Origin: Mycobacterium sp. ENV421
GTDB lineage: Bacteria; Actinomycetota; Actinomycetes; Mycobacteriales; Mycobacteriaceae
DNA length: 64,000 nucleotides
Assembly: GCF_002887815.1 (NCBI RefSeq)
Contig: NZ_PDHO01000001.1
Location: forward strand, 248,001-312,000
Reading direction: 5' to 3'
Numbering within the stretch: position 1 is the first letter of the stretch; every line of letters starts with the position of its first letter. The notes under the pieces are model-generated. The model had not been told where the DNA came from. It did no database searches and saw nothing but the letters and a program-made list of their open reading frames with translations. A program made the position numbers and the translations under genes. Shown here piece after piece: positions 1 to 9,482 of this stretch.

Positions 1-1592
1 TGCGCGCCGAGTTGTCCTACCCGTTTCAGACGCACGGCGATACCGAGACGCTGCTCGCTGTCTACGATAAATACGGCCCGGCGGGAGTGAATCGCCTGCG
101 AGGCCAGTTCGCCTATGCGATCTATGACGCCACTACCGGCGAAACTCACCTATTTCGGGATCGTCTAGGAGTTCTGCCGCTCTATTACTACGCGGATGAC
201 CATCTTTTCGCCTTCGGCTCTGAGATCAAGGCACTGTTGCCGGTCATCAATGGGCCCTCGGTGGACGACGACAGTCTGAACGACTACCTGGCGCATCGGT
301 CGGTACCTGCGCCTCACACACTCATCAGAGGTGTGCGAAAGCTTCCCGCCGGCCATCACCTCGTCGTCGCACGTGACGGCACCACCCGGGTGTCGGCCTA
401 TTGGGAGTTGGCCGCCCGGGCTTCGGGCCGGAAGGTCACTGCTGAGGAGGCGGTCGATCTCGTCGACCAGGCGCTCAGAACGTCCGTCCGTGACAACCTC
501 GTCGCTGACGTACCGGTGGGCATCTACCTCTCGGGCGGCGTCGACAGCAGCCTGTTGACCGCCATGACCCGCCGCGAGAATCCCGGGCAGTTGCTGCACA
601 CGTTCGGGGCGAGTTTCGGCGACGAACGCTATGACGAGACGGTCTGGGCCCGAAAAGTGGCCGAGCTCAACGGAACAACCCACCACAACGTCGTTGTCAC
701 CGCCGACGACTTCATGAGCAACTGGTCGAAGCTGAGTTGGCAACGGGACGGGCCGCTTTCCGAGCCTGCGGATGTGGCGGTGTATCGGTTGGCGCAACTC
801 GCGCGCGAACAGGTCAAGGTCGTTTTGAGCGGCGAGGGGAGCGACGAACTGTTCGCCGGGTATCCCAAGTACACGTTCGCCGGCGCAACCCGCTGGCTCG
901 GGGCGATTCCCTCGCTCGGGCTCCTCGGCCGCCTGGAGAAGGCACTGCCCGCGAGCAAGGCTCGTCTCCGGATCGCGATGCGCGCCATGGACGAGAGCAC
1001 CTACGACGAGCGGCTGCGGGGCTGGTTTGCGCCATTTACCGTGGCCGAACGCAGCCGAATGACCGGTCGCCAGTCACTGCGCGGCGCACCCGCCGCGTAC
1101 AGCAGGGGGCGTGGCGACGCATTGCGCCGCATGCTCTACGCCGACACTCTGGTCTGGCTTGCCGAGAATCTGCTCGAGCGGGGCGACCGGATGTCGATGG
1201 CCGCGTCACTCGAAACGCGCCCGCCCTTCCTCGACCATCGTCTGGTAGATCTCGCGTTCGACCTACCGAGCAGCGTCAAAATCCGTGACCGCAAGACGAA
1301 GTGGGTGGTCAAGCAAGTCGCGCATCGCTACCTGCCTGCCGAGATCGTCGATCGCCGGAAGGTCGGTTTCAAAGTCCCGCTGGACCGTTGGTTCCGGCAT
1401 GGCCTGCGGGACATGGCATTCGACCTGCTGACCGGACCGTCGTCTTATGTCGGGAACAACTTCGACAGTGCGATCGTGTCCGGACTGCTGAGCGACCATG
1501 CGAAAGGTGTCAGCGACGAAGAGTCGCGCATCTGGACCTTGCTGTCGCTGGAAGTGTGGCATCGGGAGTTCGTCGCGCGGACGCTCTCCTAG
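1..1592 (+). CDS. Asparagine synthase-type glutamine amidotransferase (5' end outside window)
   Basis: This is the class-B asparagine synthetase family, with an N-terminal glutaminase and a C-terminal ATP-PPi synthetase domain. The frame is open from base 3, and the first residues (R-A-E-L...F-T-H-G-D-T-E) match the middle of the glutaminase domain. The start codon and the catalytic Cys2 therefore lie left of the window. The PP-loop SGGVDSS falls near nt 532-552, GEGSDELFAGY near 832 and RPPFLDHR near 1220. The gene converges on a GT2 gene six bases away and sits beside a polysaccharide locus. Family members in such loci often amidate uronic acids or other sugar acids, so sugar-acid amidation is my inference here; ordinary asparagine synthesis is the alternative. 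Confidence 0.85.
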   Translation, partial: RAELSYPFQTHGDTETLLAVYDKYGPAGVNRLRGQFAYAIYDATTGETHLFRDRLGVLPLYYYADDHLFAFGSEIKALLPVINGPSVDDDSLNDYLAHRSVPAPHTLIRGVRKLPAGHHLVVARDGTTRVSAYWELAARASGRKVTAEEAVDLVDQALRTSVRDNLVADVPVGIYLSGGVDSSLLTAMTRRENPGQLLHTFGASFGDERYDETVWARKVAELNGTTHHNVVVTADDFMSNWSKLSWQRDGPLSEPADVAVYRLAQLAREQVKVVLSGEGSDELFAGYPKYTFAGATRWLGAIPSLGLLGRLEKALPASKARLRIAMRAMDESTYDERLRGWFAPFTVAERSRMTGRQSLRGAPAAYSRGRGDALRRMLYADTLVWLAENLLERGDRMSMAASLETRPPFLDHRLVDLAFDLPSSVKIRDRKTKWVVKQVAHRYLPAEIVDRRKVGFKVPLDRWFRHGLRDMAFDLLTGPSSYVGNNFDSAIVSGLLSDHAKGVSDEESRIWTLLSLEVWHREFVARTLS

Positions 1593-1597
1593 CTGGT

Positions 1598-2491
1598 TCA
1601 CGGGTATCCCTCGACCTGATAATTGAACAGCCCCGCAAACTGTCCGCACGCATAGAACAGGCTGAAGTACGGTCGTGCCTGGATGCCACGGCGTCTGGCC
1701 AACCCCACCGGAATGAACACGAGTCCATACACCGCGCTCCGGACGGCCCTTCCCAGTGCCGCGAACAGCGCGTCATGATGCTTGCGTAGCACGCGAATCT
1801 CGTTGGCGCCCTCGCGAATCGCGCGGCGACGCACCCAACGCAACGTCTGCCTGTTACTCGGCACCTCTTCGTGCACGATTGCTTCGGCGCAGAAGAGCAT
1901 GGTCGCGCCCGCCAATCGGATCCCGTAGAAGAAGTCGGTGTCCTCACCGCCCGTCTTCGAGAACGCCGGGTCGAAGCGGGGCGAGCCGGCGCGAACCCAC
2001 ATATCGCGAACCAACAAGGTGTTGTGAGAAGGCGCGTGCCGCAGGTTTTCACCGGTGGTGTGGGATCGGGCCGCAAAGAAGCCACCACGTCGCACCCATT
2101 CCGGTGCAGGCTGAAGAAAGGCGCTCTGCACCGGACCCACCGCCACGTCAGCGCGTGTCTGAGTGGCGAACGTCGTCAGGGTGGTCAGCCAATCCGGCTG
2201 CACCCATTCGTCGTCGTCGACGAAGATGATCGCGTGGTACCGATCGGTGAAATGATCGAGGGCGCGGTTGCGGGCGGCCGAGATTCCCGGCTCGGGCTCG
2301 ACGACATACGTCGCGCCAGCCGGATGTGTGACTGCTACCGAACGTCCCGATTCCCCGGCGTCATTGTCCACGACGACGATATCCACGTTCAGGTTCGTCG
2401 ACGAGATGGCCACTTCCAAACTGTCGAGTAGTCGCTGCAGTCCGGCTGGGCGGCGGTACGTAGCGATCGCGATCAGATAGTTGTCGGCCAC
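1598..2491 (-). CDS. GT2 family glycosyltransferase
   Basis: A GT-A fold glycosyltransferase of about 297 residues. It opens with the typical YLIAIATYRRP strand, has VVVDNDAG in the nucleotide-binding region and the metal-binding triplet DDD in IIFVDDDEW. A GTG at 2491 is preferred as start because it sits directly before the conserved domain; the frame stays open upstream to 2785, but that stretch lacks domain similarity and would overlap the divergent gene. No strong ribosome site is visible. It would transfer one sugar to a lipid-linked or polymer acceptor on the cytoplasmic side. Donor and acceptor cannot be read from the sequence. It is convergent with the amidotransferase gene and divergent from the polymerase-like gene. 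Confidence 0.85.
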   Translation of the reverse strand: MADNYLIAIATYRRPAGLQRLLDSLEVAISSTNLNVDIVVVDNDAGESGRSVAVTHPAGATYVVEPEPGISAARNRALDHFTDRYHAIIFVDDDEWVQPDWLTTLTTFATQTRADVAVGPVQSAFLQPAPEWVRRGGFFAARSHTTGENLRHAPSHNTLLVRDMWVRAGSPRFDPAFSKTGGEDTDFFYGIRLAGATMLFCAEAIVHEEVPSNRQTLRWVRRRAIREGANEIRVLRKHHDALFAALGRAVRSAVYGLVFIPVGLARRRGIQARPYFSLFYACGQFAGLFNYQVEGYP

Positions 2492-2618
2492 AGAATGATT
2501 GTTCCATTGCCGGTCAGGGCCAGAACCGCATTCTCGATCACCTGGCCGGTAACATGCTCGACGAACCCGTGTGCCGTCATCTCGGCGACTTTGCCCGGGC
2601 AGCACGAGCGGAGGGCCG

Positions 2619-3908
2619 ATGCAAGGAAGAGGCCGGCTGTTCATCACGTGTGATGCCGCGGCCGTTCTCCTCATCGCCTTCCTGTGGTTCCGGACAATCG
2701 GCTCGTTCATCGCGCTGTCGTTGACCGCAGAGAAGGTGTTCGTGCCCGTTGGCGCGGATCCCATCTGGCCACCCGCAGCCAACATCGTGTCAAAGGTGTT
2801 CTACCTGCTGGCGGTAGGTTTGGGCGTCTTCATCATTTTGTTCCGGATGAACGACATCACCCGTCCGGGCCTGTGGCGCATCGCTGTTCTGCTGGCCCCC
2901 TGGCTGTACATCATGACCCGCGGCCTCTACGTCGGCGGCGAGCTCAACGCCGAAACCGTCCTCTACGTCGTGGTGATATTGGCGCTGGCCGCGTTGCGTC
3001 CCCGCCCTCGGGTACTCGCCGCGTTGGGTGTGCTCGTCGTGCTCACCGCGATCATCGCGATCGCGTTCGGATTCCTGGACCCGGATGCCGGCCTGGCACA
3101 TGGTGCAGATGGGAGTCTGTACGACCGCCCCGACAAGGCGGTGTTCCCCTCGTTGGGATTGCTGCAGGGAATGTTCACAGCCGAGAACAGCCTGGGGGTG
3201 TACCTCGCAATCGGGGTGGCGTCAGTGGCCATGCTGCCGCGGTGGTGGCGGTTCGTCGGGTTCGCCATCGTCGGGTTCGCCATCGCCTGGTCTTCGGCTC
3301 GAAATTCGATGTTGGCCACGGGATTCATGCTGTCACTGGCGGGCGTGATCTGGATTGTGACGCAACTCGGGTGGGCCCGCGCGGCATCTGCGGTGGCGCG
3401 GCTGGCAGCCGGTGGGGCAGTCGCGGTCATGTGTGCGCTCCCACTGTCGGGATGGCTTCTGTCGCCGACGGGATGGGATGGCGACGCCTATACGGGCCGT
3501 GGTGTCATCTGGAATGGCTCGCTGACCGAGTGGTCGACGAAGGGGATCCTCTTCGGTTTCGGCCGGAAATGGTATGAGCGGATCGTGGAAAGTGACACGT
3601 CCACGTTGATGAACGGGGCCTACTCAGGTCACAACGAGTTCGTCCACCTGCTTGCGACCGGCGGAATCGTGTTTGCGGTCCTGGCTGTGGGTGCGCTGTT
3701 GGTACAGGGGTATGTCATCACGATGCCCAGAAGCCGTTATCTCGCGATCGGCGCCATGCTGGTTTCGGCAATCGCAGTCAGCGGCTGGCTTGAGGTACCG
3801 CTGCGCTTCGTCGACGGGTCGATGTACTGGACCGTCACCGTGATCCCGCTTGCGGTGTTGTTCTTGGCGCCACCCGGCGACGGTGGACACGAAATACCGG
3901 GTCGATGA
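2619..3908 (+). CDS. O-antigen polymerase/ligase-like membrane protein (Wzy/WaaL superfamily)
   Basis: A polytopic membrane protein of about 429 residues with roughly ten to twelve hydrophobic segments. It shows the Wzy_C/WaaL landmarks: SSARNSML in the middle and GHNEFVHLLATGG in the large loop near the C-terminus, where members keep a functional histidine. The ATG at 2619 is preferred over an upstream GTG at 2571 because GGAGGG lies just before it. The family polymerises or ligates lipid-linked oligosaccharides on the outer face of the membrane. It is the first gene of a tight plus-strand run, overlapping the GH6 gene by ATGA. Polymerase versus ligase cannot be decided from sequence. Confidence 0.8.
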   Translation: MQGRGRLFITCDAAAVLLIAFLWFRTIGSFIALSLTAEKVFVPVGADPIWPPAANIVSKVFYLLAVGLGVFIILFRMNDITRPGLWRIAVLLAPWLYIMTRGLYVGGELNAETVLYVVVILALAALRPRPRVLAALGVLVVLTAIIAIAFGFLDPDAGLAHGADGSLYDRPDKAVFPSLGLLQGMFTAENSLGVYLAIGVASVAMLPRWWRFVGFAIVGFAIAWSSARNSMLATGFMLSLAGVIWIVTQLGWARAASAVARLAAGGAVAVMCALPLSGWLLSPTGWDGDAYTGRGVIWNGSLTEWSTKGILFGFGRKWYERIVESDTSTLMNGAYSGHNEFVHLLATGGIVFAVLAVGALLVQGYVITMPRSRYLAIGAMLVSAIAVSGWLEVPLRFVDGSMYWTVTVIPLAVLFLAPPGDGGHEIPGR

Positions 3909-5071
3909 AGGGGAATCGAACTCGTCTGGTTTCGTCATGGTGGCAGCGGATCGAGCTACGAGAGCGGCGCTTGATTCTCGCGATACCGGCCGCGATCGTC
4001 GTCACGACTCTGCTGGTGGCGATTGTCGCGGTCGCGAGCCCGCGACAACGCCCGTACACCGACGGTCCCGGGGTGATCGATGGCAGCACCCCGGTATACA
4101 CCACGCTGTACACCGATCCCGACATGTTGGCGATCGCTGCGGCACGCGACGATTCCCGCTTCGACCCGATTGCCGAAACGCCTCAAGCCAAGTGGTTCAG
4201 CGACTGGACCACCTCTTCCACGATTCGGGAGGAGGTTGGTGACTACCTCAGGGCCGCAGCGGCGTCCAACGCCGTCCCGACGCTCGTGCTGTACCGGATC
4301 CCGAACCTCGACTGTGGCGGAGGCGAACACCCTGAACAGGTGTACACGGGTGCGCACGATGAGCAGGAATACAAGGCGTGGGTGGACGGCGCCGCCGCAG
4401 CGCTGAAGGGGCACGCTGACGCGATCGTCATCCTCGAACCCGATGCGCTTCCGCAACTAGGGCATTGCGAACAGGGCGATCGCCTGAACACCCTGCGTTA
4501 CGCCGTGGATGCGCTCTCCACCACTCGTGCCCGGGTCTACATCGACGCAGGACACGAAAAGTGGTTGAGCGCAGCCGAAGTCGCGGACCGATTGAAGAAG
4601 GTTGACGTCGACCGGGTCACGGGGTTCAGCCTGAACGTCTCGAACTACAACAAGACGGACAGTGAAGTCGAGTACGCGGAGAGCGTGCGATCCGAACTCG
4701 ACAAGCTCGGTATCACCGATGTGCACTACGTGATCGACATCAGCCGAAATGGCGCGGGTGGGCAGGACGACTACTGCAATGCGCCGGGGGCCCGGATCGG
4801 CCACGCTCCGCAGCTGTACCAGGGCGGCCCCCTCGATGGCCTTCTGTGGGTGAAGAATCCAGGTGAGACCGACGGGATGTGCCATGGCGGCCCGATACTC
4901 GGGTTCTGGCCATCGGGTGCGCTTCGTCTACTCGAGGGAGACGGGGGTCAGGCGACCGGGGGGTGGACCGTCGCGGAATGGGTCGCGGTGGTCGCGGTCG
5001 CGGTCGATGGTGTTGCCGTGGCAGCGGTGCTCGGCTTCCTGGCCGTCAAGAGGCGTCGCGCCCGCCGGTGA
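3905..5071 (+). CDS. Membrane-anchored GH6 family endoglucanase
   Basis: Glycoside hydrolase family 6 (388 aa), which cleaves beta-1,4-glucans with inversion. The family landmarks are present in order: LYRIPNLDCGG with a candidate acid at about Asp136, ILEPDAL with the second catalytic Asp at about 180, NVSNY, DISRNG and LWVKNPGETDG. A hydrophobic segment at about residues 23-45 and a second one just before the Arg-rich tail (WVAVVAVAVDGVAVAAVLGFLAV) imply anchoring at both ends with the catalytic domain outside. The ATG overlaps the preceding stop by 4 nt, so translation is probably coupled. GH6 enzymes accompany cellulose-type synthases in streptomycetes (CslZ), so trimming or release of the polymer is the likely role. 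Confidence 0.9.
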   Translation: MKGNRTRLVSSWWQRIELRERRLILAIPAAIVVTTLLVAIVAVASPRQRPYTDGPGVIDGSTPVYTTLYTDPDMLAIAAARDDSRFDPIAETPQAKWFSDWTTSSTIREEVGDYLRAAAASNAVPTLVLYRIPNLDCGGGEHPEQVYTGAHDEQEYKAWVDGAAAALKGHADAIVILEPDALPQLGHCEQGDRLNTLRYAVDALSTTRARVYIDAGHEKWLSAAEVADRLKKVDVDRVTGFSLNVSNYNKTDSEVEYAESVRSELDKLGITDVHYVIDISRNGAGGQDDYCNAPGARIGHAPQLYQGGPLDGLLWVKNPGETDGMCHGGPILGFWPSGALRLLEGDGGQATGGWTVAEWVAVVAVAVDGVAVAAVLGFLAVKRRRARR

Positions 5072-5157
5072 CGCGAAAACGATGAGAACGCGTTCCGCTC
5101 ACCTGCCGCGGCACCAGGTGAATTCTTCTACGATCGTCTCGTGACAGGCGGGGGCGT

Positions 5158-6468
5158 ATGAAGATTGCTGTTTTCGGGTTGGGCTATGTCGGCGCCGTTT
5201 CGGCCGCGTGCCTCGCGTCAGATGGCCACCAGGTAATAGGAGTCGATCCGAATCAAACAAAGGTCGACCTGATCAACGCCGGCCAGACGCCGATCATCGA
5301 GGCTGATGTCGGGGAGATGATCGGCGCCGAGGTCAACGGCGGCCGACTCCGTGCGACAACCGAAACCGGTGAAGCGGTCAATTCCAGTGACATCTCGTTG
5401 ATCTGCGTGGGTACGCCAAGTCAGCTGAACGGCAACCTTGACCTGACCTACGTACGTCGGGTGTGTGAGCAAATCGGCGAGGCGCTGCGGGACGAGGACA
5501 GCTACCACGTTGTGGCGGCGCGGTCCACGATGTTGCCGGGCAGTATGCGCGGTGTCGTGATTCCCACTCTGGAGGCCGCGTCGGGCAAAACCGCCGGCGC
5601 CGATTTCGGGGTGTGCAACAACCCGGAGTTTCTCCGCGAAGGCACCGCCGTGTGGGACTACCACCACCCTCCGAAAACTGTCATCGGCGAGACGGATGCC
5701 AAAGCCGGGGAGTTGCTTGCCTCGCTTTACGAAAATCTCGATTCGCCGATGATCCGGACGGGGGTCGAGGTGGCGGAAATGGTCAAGTATGCCGACAACA
5801 ACTGGCACGCCATCAAAGTGGCTTTCGCCAACGAGATCGGTGCGATCTCCAAAGCGATCGGAATCGATGGCCGACAGGTGATGGAGATCTTTTGTCAGGA
5901 CACCAAGCTCAACCTGTCGCCGTACTACCTGAAGCCCGGCTTCGCCTTCGGTGGGTCGTGCCTGCCGAAGGATGTGCGGGCGCTGACATACAAGGCGCGT
6001 GAACTGGATCTTGATGTACCGCTGTTGAATTCGGTCCTGCCGTCTAACCGTCGTCAAGTCGAACGTGCGATCGCGATGATCACGTCCAAGGGCAAGCGAA
6101 AGGTGGGCGTGCTCGGTTTCGCTTTCAAGGCCGGGACCGATGATCTGCGCGAATCCCCGGTCGTGGATGTTATCGAGCATCTGATCGGCAAGGGATACGA
6201 TCTTCGGCTGTACGACGACAACGTGAACATGGCGGCGCTGACGGGGGCGAACCGTGACTACATTCTCAACCACATTCCACATATCGCCCGCCTGATGGTG
6301 GATACCGTCGACGAGGTCATCGACTTTGCCGAAACGATCGTGGTGGGCAATGGCGCCAAGGAGTTCCGCTCAGCAATCGAGCGTTTGGGAGCCGATCAGA
6401 TAGTGATCGATCTGGTACGCGTAGCAGACCGTACGAGTGACGACAGCTACGACGGAATCTGCTGGTGA
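5158..6468 (+). CDS. GDP-mannose 6-dehydrogenase-like protein (AlgD type)
   Basis: A UDP-glucose/GDP-mannose dehydrogenase superfamily member of 436 residues. It starts with the NAD-binding FGLGYVGAVSAACL and carries ICVGTPS, NNPEFLREGTA and GFAFGGSCLPKD with the catalytic cysteine at residue 268, the same number as in Pseudomonas AlgD. It even ends DGICW, like AlgD's EGICW. This detailed match favours oxidation of GDP-mannose to GDP-mannuronic acid over the UDP-glucose reaction. An ATG at 5158 follows a GGGGG-rich ribosome site. It lies 86 nt after the GH6 gene and overlaps the next gene as GTGA. It implies a uronic acid in the polymer made here. Confidence 0.88.
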   Translation: MKIAVFGLGYVGAVSAACLASDGHQVIGVDPNQTKVDLINAGQTPIIEADVGEMIGAEVNGGRLRATTETGEAVNSSDISLICVGTPSQLNGNLDLTYVRRVCEQIGEALRDEDSYHVVAARSTMLPGSMRGVVIPTLEAASGKTAGADFGVCNNPEFLREGTAVWDYHHPPKTVIGETDAKAGELLASLYENLDSPMIRTGVEVAEMVKYADNNWHAIKVAFANEIGAISKAIGIDGRQVMEIFCQDTKLNLSPYYLKPGFAFGGSCLPKDVRALTYKARELDLDVPLLNSVLPSNRRQVERAIAMITSKGKRKVGVLGFAFKAGTDDLRESPVVDVIEHLIGKGYDLRLYDDNVNMAALTGANRDYILNHIPHIARLMVDTVDEVIDFAETIVVGNGAKEFRSAIERLGADQIVIDLVRVADRTSDDSYDGICW

Positions 6469-7679
6469 GCGCCCCGGTGCCGAACAAAGCCGGTAGTCCC
6501 AAGCGGGTCCTGATCCTGGTCGAGAATCTGCCGGTACCTTTCGACAGGCGCGTCTGGCAAGAGGCGACCACACTGCAGGCGCATGGCTGGCAGGTCAGCG
6601 TCATCTGTATCACCGGCGATGGCTACGAGAAGACGCGCGAGATCGTCGACGGAATCCACATCTACCGTTATCCCTTGCCCACGCAGGGCGACGGCGCCCT
6701 GGGCTATCTGATCGAGTACTCGGCTGCGCTCTGGCACACGTTCCGTTTGACGTTCCGGGTCCGAAAAGAGCGGGGTTTCGACGTCATCCACGCGTGCAAC
6801 CCGCCCGACCTGTTGTTCGTGGTGGCGGTGTTCTTCAAGATCTTCGGCAAGACCCGATTCGTGTTCGACCACCACGACATCAACCCCGAACTCTACGAAG
6901 CAAAATTCGGGCGTCGCGATTTCTTCTGGCGACTGATGGTCTGGTTGGAGCGCTGGACTTTTCGCACGGCGGACGTATCGATCGCGACCAACGAGTCCTA
7001 TCGCCGCGTTGCGATCGAGCGGGGCGGCATGGACCCGGAACGGGTATTCGTGGTGCGCAGCGGACCCATGCTCGAACGACTCAAGATCTTGCCGCCGAAG
7101 CCGGAGTTGCGATGTGGCAAAAAGTATCTGGTGGGTTATGTCGGCGTGATGGGCAAGCAGGAAGGCATCGATCTTCTGTTGCTCGCGGTGAAGCACATCG
7201 TCCGCGACATGGACCGTCACGACGTGCACTTCGGGTTGGTCGGTGGCGGCACTTCCCTGGCGGAGATGCGACAGATGGCGGTCGACCTCGGCGTATCCGA
7301 CTACGTCACCTTCACCGGCCGCGTTCCGGACCAAGAGCTTCTCGAGATGCTGAATACCGCCGACATTTGTGTCAATCCCGATGTCGCCAATGAGATGAAC
7401 GACAAGTCGACGATGAACAAGATCATGGAGTACATGGCTCTCGGCAAGCCGATCGTGCAATTCGACCTCACCGAAGGGCGATACTCCGCGGGGGAGGCAT
7501 CCCTGTACGCGGCGAAAAACGACCCTGTCGATCTGGCGCAGAAGATAGTCGAACTGCTGGACGACCCGGAGAGGCGGGCGAGCATGAGTGAGTTCGGAGT
7601 GCGCCGCGTCCGGGACGAGTTGGCATGGGACTACGAAGTTCCCAACCTGATCCGCGCCTACGACAAGGTGATGTCATGA
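6465..7679 (+). CDS. GT4 family glycosyltransferase
   Basis: A GT-B fold enzyme (404 aa) of the GT4 family. The N-terminal domain has RVLILVENLPVPFDRRVWQE and FDHHDINPELYE. The C-terminal donor domain has YVGVMGKQEGID, FTGRVPDQELLEMLNTADI and the nucleotide-sugar binding region KIMEYMALGKPIVQFDL, in which the usual second Glu of the EX7E motif is replaced. It starts at a GTG overlapping the dehydrogenase stop and ends overlapping the next ATG, so it belongs to one translationally coupled run. It would add a sugar, perhaps the uronic acid made by the neighbouring dehydrogenase, to the growing repeat unit; that assignment is inference. Confidence 0.88.
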   Translation: MSAPVPNKAGSPKRVLILVENLPVPFDRRVWQEATTLQAHGWQVSVICITGDGYEKTREIVDGIHIYRYPLPTQGDGALGYLIEYSAALWHTFRLTFRVRKERGFDVIHACNPPDLLFVVAVFFKIFGKTRFVFDHHDINPELYEAKFGRRDFFWRLMVWLERWTFRTADVSIATNESYRRVAIERGGMDPERVFVVRSGPMLERLKILPPKPELRCGKKYLVGYVGVMGKQEGIDLLLLAVKHIVRDMDRHDVHFGLVGGGTSLAEMRQMAVDLGVSDYVTFTGRVPDQELLEMLNTADICVNPDVANEMNDKSTMNKIMEYMALGKPIVQFDLTEGRYSAGEASLYAAKNDPVDLAQKIVELLDDPERRASMSEFGVRRVRDELAWDYEVPNLIRAYDKVMS

Positions 7680-8545
7680 GCGGCCCGGCCGAAAATCCCC
7701 TCTCTTATGCGCTGGTGACACCGAGCTTTCGCCTGGACGTGGACCGCTGCGCGCTGCTGGTCGAGAGTGTCGAGCGTTGGGCTGCACCGTATTTGCAGCA
7801 CTATCTGGTCATCGACCGGCGCGACGTTCCGATGTTCAAATCCTTCGAGTCGTCGCGTACCCGAATCCTGGTCGTCGAGGACATCATTCCGAGCTGGCTG
7901 GTACGCATTCCCGGTGTCCGTCGGTTCTGGTTCAGCTTTCGTACGCGGCCAGTCAAGAACTGGATTCTGCAGCAGATCGTCAAGCTGTCGATTCCGAACG
8001 TGGTCAACGACGACATTCTGCTCTACACCGATTCCGATGTCTTCTACGTCGCGCCCTACGATCCCCGGGCCTACGAGCGGGATGGCAAGGTGCCGTTGTT
8101 CATCGAGACCGGGCAGCGCGGTCTGATCGCCAACAACGATCATTGGCACGCCGTAGCTGCCGGGCTGCTCGGGATCCCCGCAGAAAAGGAATACGACACC
8201 AACTTCATCGGCAACGCGATCTGTTGGCGGCGCGAGAATGTGCTGAAGATGCAGGAGCGTTTACACAGCGTCGCCCACAAGCAGTGGGAACGGGCCATCG
8301 CGCCGCTGAGTGGATTCTCCGAATACATCCTCTACGGGCTCTACGTGACCCAGGTACTCGGTGACGCGTCAGGACACTGGGACGATGGCACGGTCCGAAC
8401 TCTGAATCATTGGGCTCCCGTCCCGATGACCGTGCCAGAACTACAGGAGTTCAAGGCGAAGCTGACGCCGGAGTATGAGTCGGTGATGATCTCGGCGAAA
8501 TCGAGAACGCCGGTCGCCGATATTCGCAAAGTTTTCTTCCAGTAG
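7676..8545 (+). CDS. DUF6492-like putative glycosyltransferase
   Basis: A 289-residue soluble protein. It begins with YALVTPSFRLDVDRC, a pattern like GT-A enzymes, and has DDILLYTDSDVFYV with a DxD-like metal site near residue 122. I think it belongs to the DUF6492 group of glycosyltransferase-like proteins found in polysaccharide loci, but this rests on memory. The ATG at 7676 overlaps the GT4 stop as ATGA and follows AAGGTG. The open frame extends 17 codons further upstream into the GT4 gene, which is unlikely to be used. It is the last gene of the plus-strand run and converges on the next GT2 gene with 16 nt between them. Confidence 0.7.
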   Translation: MSGPAENPLSYALVTPSFRLDVDRCALLVESVERWAAPYLQHYLVIDRRDVPMFKSFESSRTRILVVEDIIPSWLVRIPGVRRFWFSFRTRPVKNWILQQIVKLSIPNVVNDDILLYTDSDVFYVAPYDPRAYERDGKVPLFIETGQRGLIANNDHWHAVAAGLLGIPAEKEYDTNFIGNAICWRRENVLKMQERLHSVAHKQWERAIAPLSGFSEYILYGLYVTQVLGDASGHWDDGTVRTLNHWAPVPMTVPELQEFKAKLTPEYESVMISAKSRTPVADIRKVFFQ

Positions 8546-8561
8546 GCGTCAGCGGGTTACG

Positions 8562-9410
8562 TCAGACCTTGTACGCGTCGCGCCAGAAGCCCAGCGGGTT
8601 GCGCAGTGCCCGACAGAGCTTCTCTCGCTGGATCCGGGCGTGCTCTCGCTTTATCTCACGCGCGAACGGGCCTGGGCCGGCGCTGACATATCCCCATACC
8701 ACCGCGAAAAAGCCGACGACGTAGGGACGCCGGAAGATATAGCGGATGCAGTGCAGGACGAAGTAGGGGAACGAGTAACCGGTCCATCGGCATGTCCGGC
8801 CATTGCGGTAACGCCCGTTGATTTCGCCCTCGCTGGCGCCGACAGCTCGGGTCAAGTGAAAGTGCGCATCGGTGTCCACGTATGTCTGCAGCCCCGCCAG
8901 GCTGGCCGCCATCTCGTCCACCGCGTCGAAGCCGTGTTCCTCCGGCATCGACTCCGTGGCCCGGTACGCCTCGATCGTGTACAGCTTCACCGAACCCTGA
9001 ACGTGAAACTTCTGCTCAGCCATGCCCTTGGTCACGACGATGCCGCCCGCGATACCGATCGGGCCCTGAGCTCGCGCCACGATCCGTTCGAGGTAGTCCG
9101 GAGCCAGTCGCACATCCGCGTCCATCTTCATGACGTGCGTATACGGCTTGTTCGGCAGCGCGGTCACGACGCCGTGCCGCCATGCTTTGAATTCCGAGCC
9201 GGTCAGCAGGCCGCCGGAGTTGTCCTTCGCCAGTATGGTGGCGATGTTGTCGGTGTCGACTTCCCTGAGGCGTTCAGCGGTGCCGTCGGTGCTGCCGTCG
9301 TCCACGACGACCCAGTCAAAGTCCTGGAAATGCTGCGCCCGAAGGGTTTCCACGAGTCCCGCCACGTTGTCGATCTCATTGTGCATCGGCGTGACGATGA
9401 GCAATGTCAT
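8562..9410 (-). CDS. GT2 family glycosyltransferase
   Basis: A 282-residue GT-A enzyme. It opens LLIVTPMHNEIDNV, has WVVVDDGSTDGT in the nucleotide site, MKMDADVRL as the DxD metal site, and a hydrophobic stretch near residues 215-245 (YVVGFFAVVWGYVSAG) that suggests membrane association. The ATG at 9410 has GAGGTGG at good spacing. It follows the chain-length regulator gene after 72 nt on the same strand, so the two probably form one transcript. Sugar specificity is unknown. Confidence 0.87.
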   Translation of the reverse strand: MTLLIVTPMHNEIDNVAGLVETLRAQHFQDFDWVVVDDGSTDGTAERLREVDTDNIATILAKDNSGGLLTGSEFKAWRHGVVTALPNKPYTHVMKMDADVRLAPDYLERIVARAQGPIGIAGGIVVTKGMAEQKFHVQGSVKLYTIEAYRATESMPEEHGFDAVDEMAASLAGLQTYVDTDAHFHLTRAVGASEGEINGRYRNGRTCRWTGYSFPYFVLHCIRYIFRRPYVVGFFAVVWGYVSAGPGPFAREIKREHARIQREKLCRALRNPLGFWRDAYKV

Positions 9411-9482
9411 AAGACCACCTCACTGACGTAGCGGCGGGAGAGTCGCACAAGTCAGTCACTGATGCGTGAAACCGGCGGACGG

